This document shows, piece by piece, positions 5,781 through 13,132 of a stretch of 28,545 bases of DNA; position 1 is the stretch's first letter, and every line of letters starts with the position of its first letter. This stretch comes from DASQHW01 sp038209365. GTDB lineage: Bacteria; Actinomycetota; Acidimicrobiia; IMCC26256; PALSA-610. The notes under the pieces were generated by a model. The model was not told the DNA's origin. It searched no databases and was given only the letters and a program-made list of their open reading frames with translations. A program made the translations under genes and the position numbers. Where the stretch lies: positions 1 through 28,545 of the forward strand of contig JBBQXS010000053.1 in assembly GCA_038209365.1 (NCBI GenBank). The letters are read 5' to 3'.

Positions 5781-6677
5781 TCAGCGAGAGCGCGCTTCGG
5801 CGAGCACGTCGTCGAGCGTCGCGTCGATCGCATGCTCGGGCGCCCATCCGGTCGCGGCGCGCAGCTTGGCGGCGTCGCCGACGAGCACCGGTACCTCGAC
5901 CGGGCGGAGCAGCGCGGGATCGATCTCCACGCGCACTGGACGCCGGGCGCGGCCCATCAGCCGGTCCAGGATCTCGCGCACGGCGATGCCCGTCCCGCTG
6001 CAGACGTTGTAGACCTCACCGGGCACGCCCTGGGTTATGAGCAGCCGGTAGGCGCGAACGACGTCCCGCACGTCGCTGACGTCGCGTATGGGGTCGAGGG
6101 CGCCGACGGTGACCGTCGCGCCGGCGTCGCGCTCGGCCGCCACGATCCGCCGGGCCAGCGCAGGGATCAAGAACGTGTCGAGCTGGCCGGGTCCAGTGTG
6201 CGAGAACGGTCGCACCCGTATCGTTTCGAGCCCCGCGCCGAGCCATGCCTGCAACGCCACGTACGAAGCAGCGACCTTGCTCGCGCCGTACGGCGTGATC
6301 GGGCGGAGCGGTGCATCCTCGCCCAAGGGAAGATCGGCAGGGTCGACGCGACCGTATTCCTCGGCACTTCCGACGACGAGGACCCGTTGCGCGCCGGCGG
6401 CGCGCGCGCCGTCGAGGACGTGTTGTGTGCCCTCCACGTTCACGCGCAAGCTGCCGGTCGGGTCGCGCCACGACGCGGCGACGTCCGATCTCGCCGCGAG
6501 GTGGTACACGACATCGGGGCGGTGGCGCTTCAGCACGTCCTCGACGATCTCGCGGTTGGTGACGTCGAATCCCGCATGTTCGTTCCCCGGATCGACCACC
6601 TCGTCGCCGGCCGCTCGCAAGTGCGCGCAGAGGTGCGGACCGACGAAGCCGCCCGCGCCGGTGACGAGCGCCTTCAC
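5781..6677 (-). CDS. NAD(P)-dependent epimerase/reductase, GDP-4-keto-6-deoxymannose reductase-like
   Basis: 298 residues, extended SDR family. Cofactor motif GAGGFVG at 7-13, Asp-rich strand FDVTN at 37-41, HLAARSDV at 59-66, and catalytic S104, Y130 and K134 (YGASK). The residues RPFSHTGPGQ and the single short Rossmann architecture match the RMD/GDP-4-keto-6-deoxy-mannose reductase branch, which reduces the 4-keto sugar to GDP-D-rhamnose or a related 6-deoxyhexose. Substrate is inference. The GTG start overlaps the stop of the upstream glycosyltransferase (GTGA, 6674-6677), so it is translationally coupled last gene of the glycosyltransferase operon and probably supplies a deoxysugar donor to it. 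Confidence 0.83.
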   Translation of the reverse strand: MKALVTGAGGFVGPHLCAHLRAAGDEVVDPGNEHAGFDVTNREIVEDVLKRHRPDVVYHLAARSDVAASWRDPTGSLRVNVEGTQHVLDGARAAGAQRVLVVGSAEEYGRVDPADLPLGEDAPLRPITPYGASKVAASYVALQAWLGAGLETIRVRPFSHTGPGQLDTFLIPALARRIVAAERDAGATVTVGALDPIRDVSDVRDVVRAYRLLITQGVPGEVYNVCSGTGIAVREILDRLMGRARRPVRVEIDPALLRPVEVPVLVGDAAKLRAATGWAPEHAIDATLDDVLAEARSR

Positions 6678-7807
6678 GCGGGCGCGCGTCGCGTCACGAT
6701 GGCGCGGTCGTAGGCGTCGAGGTGGCCGGCGACGCTTCGGTCCCAGGTGAACTTGGCAGCCCGTTCCGGCCCGTCCCGTCGCAGTCGAGCGGCCATCGTG
6801 CCGTCGTCCACGATCCGCGCCAGGGCGTGGCCGAGCGCGCGGTGGTCACGCGGCGGGACGAGGAGCGCGGCATCCCCGACGACCTCCTCGATGGCCGAGC
6901 CGCGGGTCGACACGAGCGGCGCGCCGCACGCGAGTGCCTCGAGTGCCGGGAGGCCGAAGCCCTCCTCGAACGAGGGGTACGCGACCGCCGCCGCTCGGCG
7001 AAAGAGTGCCGCGAGCGCGTCATGAGGGAGGTAGCCCGGCCGCAGCACTCGGGTCGACACGCCGCTCGCCGCGATCGCGTCGCGGGCCGCCGCGGCGCCC
7101 CATCCGTCTCCGCCCGCAACGACGAGGCGAAGGTCCGGACGAGCGCGGGCAACATCCGCGAACGCGCGCACGAGCGTCGGCACGTCCTTGCGGGGCTCGA
7201 TCGTTCCGGAGAACGCAACATAGGGCGCGGCGATGCCGTGCGGAGCAAGCGCGCCCTCGTCGCGTTCGAGGTTGACCGCGGGCGTGAAACGTGCGTGGTC
7301 GACACCGTGCGGCACCACGACGACCTCGCCGCGCGGCCGGCAATTGGCGCGCAGGCGCGCGGCGGTGAACGCGCTGATGCAGACCAGGATGTCCGCTCGC
7401 GCGGCGGCGGCTCGGATCATGCGCCGGAAGTACGCGACCTTGGACCGCTCGTGCCACTCGGGATGGTCGAAGAACGTGAGATCGTGCACGGTGACGACGG
7501 CCGGCACCGATGCACGCAGCGGCATCGTGTAGTGCGGACCGTGCCAGACATCGGGACGGACCCTCCGCGCGAGCTTGGGCGCGCCGAGCTGCTCCCACGC
7601 GAGTCGCAACGGGCGGGGATCGGGTGCGTCGGCGTGCACGACCGCGCCCGGAGCGATCGACGACCAGCGCTTTGCATCCGCATGACGCGTGAGCAGATGC
7701 AGCTCGACGTCGCCGCGGGCGTCGAGCCCGTGTGCCATCGCGATCGTGTAGACGCCGGCGCCGACGGGCCGGGCCGGCACCGCCGAGACGTCGAGGAGGA
7801 CGCGCAC
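6674..7807 (-). CDS. Glycosyltransferase, GT4 family
   Basis: 377 residues. N-terminal RVLLDVSAVPARPVGAGVYT is the GT4 first strand with glycine-rich loop; VVTVHDLTFFDHPEWH is the acceptor-domain motif seen in mannosyl- and rhamnosyltransferases of this family. The donor half has SGTIEPRKD, VAGGDGWG and PSFEEGFGLPALEALACG with the E(x7)E pair. Soluble, acting at the inner membrane face on a lipid-linked acceptor (family knowledge). The start is 9 bases after the next upstream glycosyltransferase, and its stop overlaps the reductase start. Clearly paralogous to the genes at 7817 and 8984. Confidence 0.88.
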   Translation of the reverse strand: MRVLLDVSAVPARPVGAGVYTIAMAHGLDARGDVELHLLTRHADAKRWSSIAPGAVVHADAPDPRPLRLAWEQLGAPKLARRVRPDVWHGPHYTMPLRASVPAVVTVHDLTFFDHPEWHERSKVAYFRRMIRAAAARADILVCISAFTAARLRANCRPRGEVVVVPHGVDHARFTPAVNLERDEGALAPHGIAAPYVAFSGTIEPRKDVPTLVRAFADVARARPDLRLVVAGGDGWGAAAARDAIAASGVSTRVLRPGYLPHDALAALFRRAAAVAYPSFEEGFGLPALEALACGAPLVSTRGSAIEEVVGDAALLVPPRDHRALGHALARIVDDGTMAARLRRDGPERAAKFTWDRSVAGHLDAYDRAIVTRRAPA

Positions 7808-7816
7808 GTGGGAAGT

Positions 7817-8902
7817 CTACGAATGGGCTCGGGTGAGGGCGCGTGCGTACGCGCGTGCGTGTGCCTCGGCCGACCGATCCCACGTCAGCTCCGCGGCGCG
7901 TGCGCGCGACGCGCGCCTGAGCTCGTCGCGGTAGGGCTGGTCGTCCAGCAAGCGGTCGATGGCCTGGACGCAGGCGTCGACGTCACGCCTCGGGAACAAC
8001 ATTCCCGCGCCATGCACGAACTCCTCCATCGCGGAACCGGCGGTGACGATCGTCGGCGCGCCGCGTGCCATTGCTTCGAGCGCGGGGAGACCGAAACCCT
8101 CGTACATCGACGCGACGCAGAACACCTCGGCTCGACGGTAGAGGGCGTCGACCACGCGCCACGGTTGTTCCCCGAGGACGCGCACGAACGAGCGGTCGAG
8201 GCCGCTGACCTTCCCCCAACCGCGCGGGCCGACGGCCACGAACGTCAAGCCCGGGTAGCGCGTGCGCAGCTGCGCGACGGCGTCGCTGATCGTCCCGAGG
8301 TCCTTGCGCGGTTCGACGGTTCCGACCGTGAGCACGTACGGGGGCCGCACACCGGCCCGCTCGATCGTCGCGTCGAGCTCCCCGGGATCGCGCGGCACCG
8401 GTGGGTCGACGCCGAACTGCGCGACCTGTAAACGGTCCGGCGCGAAGCCTTCTCGTTCCAGCTCCAGACGCGTGAACGCGGACGGCACGATGATCAGCGC
8501 CGCGTCGCGTCGCGCGACTTCGAGACCGCGAGTATGGAAGCGCACGCCGCGTGGCGTCGTGACCTGCGGGATCCGCCTGAACGCGATGTCGTGCACGGTC
8601 ACGACGAGCGGGATCCCGCCGGCGGGCGGCACCGCGAGGCTCGGTGCATGCACGAGGTCGGTCGCCAGGCGCACCGCGGGTCGGCGGAAGCGATGCCACA
8701 TCTCGTAGCGCACGCTGCCGTGCGGGCTCCCGAGATCGATCCACGGAACGCTCGGCGCGAGACCAGCCGGCCGCGCGCCCGCGGCGAACGCGATCGGATC
8801 GACGCCGACCGACGCCAACCGGTCGAGGATCGCCCGGCTGTAGCGCCCGATGCCTCCCGGCACCGGCTGCAGCAACTGCCCGGCGTGAAAGGCGACTTTC
8901 AT
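7817..8902 (-). CDS. Glycosyltransferase, GT4 family
   Basis: 361 residues from the ATG at 8902, chosen because GGAGGT lies nine bases upstream and because MKVAFHAGQLLQPVPGGIGRY is the expected GT4 start; an ATG at 8941 in frame would add 13 Arg/Ser-rich residues that look non-coding. Motifs: VVTVHDIAFRRIPQ, LTVGTVEPRKD, VGPRGWG and YEGFGLPALEAMARG with E(x7)E. The second of three tandem minus-strand paralogues. Between it and the upstream gene is an 81-base gap (8903-8983) holding only the ribosome-binding site and a short GC-rich direct repeat. Confidence 0.87.
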   Translation of the reverse strand: MKVAFHAGQLLQPVPGGIGRYSRAILDRLASVGVDPIAFAAGARPAGLAPSVPWIDLGSPHGSVRYEMWHRFRRPAVRLATDLVHAPSLAVPPAGGIPLVVTVHDIAFRRIPQVTTPRGVRFHTRGLEVARRDAALIIVPSAFTRLELEREGFAPDRLQVAQFGVDPPVPRDPGELDATIERAGVRPPYVLTVGTVEPRKDLGTISDAVAQLRTRYPGLTFVAVGPRGWGKVSGLDRSFVRVLGEQPWRVVDALYRRAEVFCVASMYEGFGLPALEAMARGAPTIVTAGSAMEEFVHGAGMLFPRRDVDACVQAIDRLLDDQPYRDELRRASRARAAELTWDRSAEAHARAYARALTRAHS

Positions 8903-8983
8903 GCGGCTACGACCTCCGGCCCTCGATCGCCTGTGCGACATGACGTACAGACCGGGCCTGCGGCCTGCGCCTGGCTTTTCATC

Positions 8984-10120
8984 TCAGTGCTCGGCCAGGC
9001 GCCGGTAGCACGACACGAGCGCGCGGGCGGTGTCGTCCCAGGAGAACGCGCGGACACGGTCGTGGCCGCGTCCGATGAGCTCGGCTCGCGTGGCGTCCTC
9101 GGTGATCACCCGCTCGAGCTCGCCCGCCAAGGCGTGCTCGTCGGTCGGCTCGACGAGGAGCGCGGCATCTCCCGCGACCTCGGGGATCGATCCCGCGCGC
9201 GCGGCGACGACCGGCACGCCGACGCTCATCGCCTCGAGCACGGGAAATCCGAAGCCTTCGTAGATCGACGGATACGCAAGCACGGTCGCACGCTCGAGCA
9301 GCGCGCGACGAGCAGCGTCACTCACGCCACCGGTGACGACGACACGGGACCGGGCCGCGGCCGGCAGGCGCGCGACGGCAGCGTCGACCGCGGGCCGGGC
9401 CGGACCATCGTGTCCGGCGATGACGAGCCGGAGGCCGTCGTGGTGGGCGGCGAGCTCCCCGAACGCGCCCACGAGGTGGGGGAAGTTCTTGCGGGGCTCG
9501 AGGGTGCCGATGGCCAGCACGAACGGCGCGCCGTCGAGCTGTTCCTCGATGCTCGCCGGAAGCGTGGACGCGTCGCCGAGCGCCGGTACACCGAGCGGGA
9601 TCACGAGCAGGCGCCCGGCGGCTCGCAGGCGGCCCCCGAAGATCTCCTCGATCTCGTCGCCGACGAACTCCGAGCCGGTGTGCACGGTTGCGCCGCGCCG
9701 GATCGCGCGGCGGACGATCGGTTCGAAGGCCTGCACCTCGGGCGTACACAGCTCGGGGTAGCGCACGAACGAGCAGTCGTAGATGCTGACGACGCTCGGG
9801 AACGCGCTCGGTGGCGTGAGGTAGTTCGTTGCATGCAGCACGCGCGCCGGGTGCAACCACCGGTCGATGCGCGGCGCGTCCGTGCGTGCCCAGGACCGCA
9901 GCAGCACGCGCGCCGGAATCGGTACGAATCGAGTATCCGCCGGGAGGTCCGTGCGGTGGCGTCGCGCGCGGGCGCTCAGCGTGTACGGCACGAGGTCCGG
10001 ACCGGCCTCCAACGCGCCGAATGCGGCGATGATCTCCGCCGTCGCGACCCCCACACCGCTGCGGGGACCGATCAGCGGCGTGACGTCGATCGCGACCGTC
10101 GGACGCGCGGTCGGGGACAC
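8984..10120 (-). CDS. Glycosyltransferase, GT4 family
   Basis: 378 residues from GTG at 10120 (PTARPTVAIDVTPLIGPRSGVG). Motifs: PSVVSIYDCSFVRYPELC, LAIGTLEPRKNFPHL, VIAGHDGPA and YEGFGFPVLEAMSVG with the E(x7)E pair; the tail FSWDDTARALVSCYRRL resembles TWDRS...Y in the two downstream paralogues. First gene of the four-gene minus-strand cluster for assembly of an envelope glycan. The frame stays open far upstream through the antisense of the amidase, but that part has no glycosyltransferase character and is rejected. The start is less certain than the family: TACGAA, a poor -10 match, lies eight bases upstream. Confidence 0.85.
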   Translation of the reverse strand: MSPTARPTVAIDVTPLIGPRSGVGVATAEIIAAFGALEAGPDLVPYTLSARARRHRTDLPADTRFVPIPARVLLRSWARTDAPRIDRWLHPARVLHATNYLTPPSAFPSVVSIYDCSFVRYPELCTPEVQAFEPIVRRAIRRGATVHTGSEFVGDEIEEIFGGRLRAAGRLLVIPLGVPALGDASTLPASIEEQLDGAPFVLAIGTLEPRKNFPHLVGAFGELAAHHDGLRLVIAGHDGPARPAVDAAVARLPAAARSRVVVTGGVSDAARRALLERATVLAYPSIYEGFGFPVLEAMSVGVPVVAARAGSIPEVAGDAALLVEPTDEHALAGELERVITEDATRAELIGRGHDRVRAFSWDDTARALVSCYRRLAEH

Positions 10121-10231
10121 GGCGAGCCTTCGTAGCACACCCGGCGCGCTCGAAGGGGATCCGATGTCGCGCCGGGGTGTACGTGTGGTTGCCTGTGGGA
10201 TTCGAGGGGCCGGGTTCGCCGATGATCCCTG

Positions 10232-11782
10232 GTGGAGCACTGGGGGAGGTCCGTGGCGCACGACGAGAGCTACCGATCGCGCCGCATCGTCACTCGACGC
10301 GCCGCCATACAGCTCGGCGCCGGCACGGGCGCCGCCGCGCTCGCCGCGCCCTATCTCGGGCGATTGGGCGGAGCCACAGAGCTCTTCGATCTCGGCGACG
10401 CGCAGCGTGTGCTCAGCCAGAATCCCGGCTGGCCGGTGCCGTCCATGATCACGCGCGCGGGCTGGGGCGCGAACGAAGCGTTGCGCAAGCCGGGCCAGAT
10501 CTACGACCCGTCGATCGAGAAGATCATCGTGCATCACACCGGCACGCCCAACGACATCACCGACTATGCGGGACTGGCGCGCGGCATCCTCGCGAACGAG
10601 ACATCCGGCGAGTACATCGACATTGCGTACAACTGGCTGATCGACCCCAACGGCGCCATCTACGAAGGACGATGGGCGCAGGACTATCCGCCCGGCATAC
10701 CCCATACGGGTGAGCGGGACGGCGCCAACGTGCGCGGCGGGCACGCGATCTATCACAACTCGCGCACGGTCGGCGTCGCGCTCATGGGCAACTACGACAT
10801 CGCGGATCCCACGCCCGCGATGATCGACGCGCTCGTGAGGTTCCTCGCGTGGAAGTGCGCGCGCTGGGGACTCGACCCGCGTGCAAGCGGCACATACAAC
10901 GCGTCGAACGGCGCGGTCGAGAACCTGTTCAACATCTGCGGACACCGGGACACGTCGGCGACCGCATGCCCGGGTATTCGCGTGGAGTCGATGCTCCCGA
11001 CGCTTCGTCAACGCGTCGCGGGGCGAATGTTCGGCGGTGGCTACTGGATCGCGTCGCGCAGGGGACGTGTGCGCGGGTTCGGCGGCGCACGGTCGAGAGG
11101 AGACGTGCCCGGAAACACGATCGCCGGAATCGCCGGGCTTCGCGGCGGCGACGGCTACTGGCTCTGCGGACCTGACGGCGGGGTGTTCGCGTTCGGCGCC
11201 GCGCATTACCACGGAGGGATGTACGGCAAGAGGCTCGAGGCGCCGATCGTCGGGATGGCGGCGATGCCTCACGGCGACGGCTACTGGCTCGTCGGCGGGG
11301 ACGGCGGCATCTTCTCCTTCGGTGCCGCCCGGTTCCACGGCTCGACGGGAGGGATGCGCCTCAACGCCCCCGTGCTCGGGATGGTGGCGACGAGATCGGG
11401 CAAGGGGTACTGGTTGTACGCGCAGGACGGCGGCGTCTTCTCCTTCGGTGACGCGGGCTTCCACGGGTCGACCGGCGGCATGCGTCTCGTTCAGCCCGTC
11501 GTGTCGATGGCACGGCGTCCCGGGGGCGGTGGCTACTGGCTGGTCGCCGCAGATGGAGGCGTCTTCGCGTTCGGCAAGGCGCGCTTCCACGGGTCGGCGA
11601 GCAGCTACCCGTCCTTCTCGCCCTGCGTCGGGATGCTGCCGACGACGACGGGCGGTGGCTATGTCTTGTTGCGCGCGGACGGGTCGGTGTGGGCGTTCGG
11701 CGACGCGCCATACCTCGGTGGCGCGAACGGTGCGTTCCACTCGAGCGCCATCGGCATCGCCGGCAAGCTCAAGCCCTTCTAG
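10232..11782 (+). CDS. Secreted N-acetylmuramoyl-L-alanine amidase (Amidase_2/PGRP) with C-terminal repeat domain
   Basis: 516 residues. A Tat-like signal at about 21-45 (TRRAAIQ then a Gly/Ala-rich segment) suggests export folded. The amidase domain, about 65-262, has IIVHHTGTP (H101/H102), YNWLIDPNGAIYEGRW and GHRDTSATACPG (H238, C246): zinc ligands of Amidase_2/PGRP enzymes that cut the lactyl-peptide bond of peptidoglycan. From about 268 to the end are six ~42-residue GYWL...DGGVFxFG repeats. GTG 10232 is a tentative start; GTG 10253 is in frame but only two bases after GGGGGAGGT. The upstream 111 bases show no other gene. Its stop shares CTAG with the convergent HAD gene. Confidence 0.85.
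   Translation: MEHWGRSVAHDESYRSRRIVTRRAAIQLGAGTGAAALAAPYLGRLGGATELFDLGDAQRVLSQNPGWPVPSMITRAGWGANEALRKPGQIYDPSIEKIIVHHTGTPNDITDYAGLARGILANETSGEYIDIAYNWLIDPNGAIYEGRWAQDYPPGIPHTGERDGANVRGGHAIYHNSRTVGVALMGNYDIADPTPAMIDALVRFLAWKCARWGLDPRASGTYNASNGAVENLFNICGHRDTSATACPGIRVESMLPTLRQRVAGRMFGGGYWIASRRGRVRGFGGARSRGDVPGNTIAGIAGLRGGDGYWLCGPDGGVFAFGAAHYHGGMYGKRLEAPIVGMAAMPHGDGYWLVGGDGGIFSFGAARFHGSTGGMRLNAPVLGMVATRSGKGYWLYAQDGGVFSFGDAGFHGSTGGMRLVQPVVSMARRPGGGGYWLVAADGGVFAFGKARFHGSASSYPSFSPCVGMLPTTTGGGYVLLRADGSVWAFGDAPYLGGANGAFHSSAIGIAGKLKPF
11033..11779 (+). repeat. Six tandem ~42-codon GYWL/DGG/FG repeats
   Basis: Repeat units begin at 11033 (38 codons, degenerate), 11147, 11273, 11399, 11525 and 11651. 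The consensus is G.GYWLV..DGGVF.FG.A.FHGS.G...L..PVVGM. Each unit looks like four short beta strands. Such repeats occur in secreted actinobacterial proteins (family knowledge); a six-bladed propeller binding cell-wall glycan is my inference. Confidence 0.85.
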
Positions 11783-12366
11783 GGCAGACGACCGCGCTTC
11801 ACGCGGACCGGATGGTCGGCCATCGCGAGCATCTCCAGGTCACCGCGACTGTCGCCGTACGCCCACAGCACGATCTCGCCATCGTGTTCGTTACCGAGAT
11901 GGGCGCGCAGGCGCGTCGCCTTTTCGGGCCCGCGGCAGTTGGCGCCGAGAAGCCTTCCGGTGCACACGGCGTCGGCGCCGACCTCGAGCGTGGTGCACAA
12001 GATGTGCTCGACGTCGAGCGACCGCGCGACATCTCCGAGATACACGTCGAGTGCCGCGGACACGATGACGATTTCGTGGCCCTCTTGCCGATGCCATTCG
12101 AGGCGTGCACGCATCTCCGGCCGGATGCGAATGCTTCGCGCGTAGACGCGACCAGCCTCTCGTACCGCTTCGTCCGGAAGGCCGGCGAGCAGGCGAACGA
12201 GCATCAGCTCCTTGGCGACATCGCGATCACGGGCCAGCCGGTGCGCGTGCATACCGAGCGCAGCGGCGACGCGCGGCCAACCCCTGACCGAGGCAAGGAA
12301 CGGGAGAAGGGTGTCGCGGCGGGTGAGCGTACCGTCGAAATCGAACGCGGCGACCGTTCGCGTCAC
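11779..12366 (-). CDS. HAD-IB family phosphatase, candidate polyprenyl-phospho-phosphoribose phosphatase
   Basis: 195 residues. HAD motif I FDFDGTLT with nucleophile D9 and acid D11, motif II VIVSAA at about 98-103, motif III Lys in EKATRL, motif IV YGDSRGDLEML. This is the SerB-like IB class with a small helical cap. It is the last gene of the ubiA-dprE1-dprE2 operon, four bases after dprE2. Making polyprenyl-phospho-arabinose needs removal of the 5-phosphate from polyprenyl-phospho-5-phosphoribose; in mycobacteria a PAP2-type protein is proposed. UbiA proteins in some bacteria carry a fused HAD domain, so this HAD is a good candidate for that step (inference). A generic small phosphatase remains possible. 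Confidence 0.82.
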   Translation of the reverse strand: MTRTVAAFDFDGTLTRRDTLLPFLASVRGWPRVAAALGMHAHRLARDRDVAKELMLVRLLAGLPDEAVREAGRVYARSIRIRPEMRARLEWHRQEGHEIVIVSAALDVYLGDVARSLDVEHILCTTLEVGADAVCTGRLLGANCRGPEKATRLRAHLGNEHDGEIVLWAYGDSRGDLEMLAMADHPVRVKRGRLP

Positions 12367-12370
12367 GATG

Positions 12371-13132
12371 TCAGAGCGGCAGACGACGGAACACCGGACG
12401 CGGCAGATGGCGCAACACGATCATCACGTACCGAAGGGCGGGCGGTACCCACACGATCTCGCGGCCCTGCGCGATGGCCTGGACGACCGCGTCGCCGACC
12501 TGTTCGGGCGACGCGGCGAGCGGCGCGGCCTTCAGGCCCTCGGTCATCTTCGTGTGCACGAAGCCGGGCCGGACGATCGTCACGCGCACGCCGCTTCCCG
12601 CGAGTGACGCCGCGAGCCCCTGGTAGTAGCCGTCGACACCCGCTTTCGACGAGCCGTACACGAAGTTCGACCGCCGCACGCGCTCGCCCGCGACCGTCGA
12701 CAACAGCACGAGCGCGCCGTGTCCCTGGGCGCGCAGCCGCTCGACGAGCGGCACGGTCACGGACACGACGCCCGTGTAGTTCGTCTGCACGATCTCGACA
12801 GCCGCGGCCGCGTCGTGTTCGGCCCGAGCCTGGTCGCCGAGCACACCGAAGGCGACGAGGACGACGTCGAAGTCACCGAAGCGATCGAACGTCGAGCGGA
12901 TGAACGCCTCGTGCGAAGAAAGGTCGGTCGCATCGAAGGCGACCGTGTGGACCTCCGACGCGCCGGCGGCTTTGAGCTCCGCGGCCGTCGTCTCGCAGGT
13001 CTCCGGCTTGCGCGCGGCCAGGACCACCCGGGCGGACCGCTGCTGCACGAGCTTCCGGCACGTCGCGCCCGCGATGTCGGATCCGCCGCCGAGCACGAGC
13101 ACCGACTGCACATGTCCGAGCGCGTCCTTCAC
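12371..13132 (-). CDS. dprE2: Decaprenylphosphoryl-2-keto-ribose reductase (DprE2-like)
   Basis: 253 residues, classical SDR. VLVLGGGSDIAGATC at 11-25 binds NAD(P)H; S145, Y159 and K163 are catalytic (FVYGSSKAG). GERVRRSNFVYGSSKAGVDG and the ending RYVMIVLRHLPRPVFRRLPL closely resemble mycobacterial DprE2, which reduces the 2-keto intermediate to decaprenylphosphoryl-arabinose together with DprE1. The GTG start at 13132 overlaps the dprE1 stop (GTGA), matching the need for the two partners to be made together. The longer open frame upstream is shadow of dprE1. Confidence 0.9.
   Translation of the reverse strand: MKDALGHVQSVLVLGGGSDIAGATCRKLVQQRSARVVLAARKPETCETTAAELKAAGASEVHTVAFDATDLSSHEAFIRSTFDRFGDFDVVLVAFGVLGDQARAEHDAAAAVEIVQTNYTGVVSVTVPLVERLRAQGHGALVLLSTVAGERVRRSNFVYGSSKAGVDGYYQGLAASLAGSGVRVTIVRPGFVHTKMTEGLKAAPLAASPEQVGDAVVQAIAQGREIVWVPPALRYVMIVLRHLPRPVFRRLPL

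Noticed and set aside
6722..8431. 569-residue plus-strand open frame
   Set aside because: Antisense to two GT4 glycosyltransferases with clear motifs; no domain of its own.
10121..11740. Minus-strand open frame continuing the glycosyltransferase gene upstream to a 918-residue product
   Set aside because: This part is antisense to the amidase, is Arg/Asp/His-rich without domains and has no glycosyltransferase character; GC-rich third positions keep antisense frames open.
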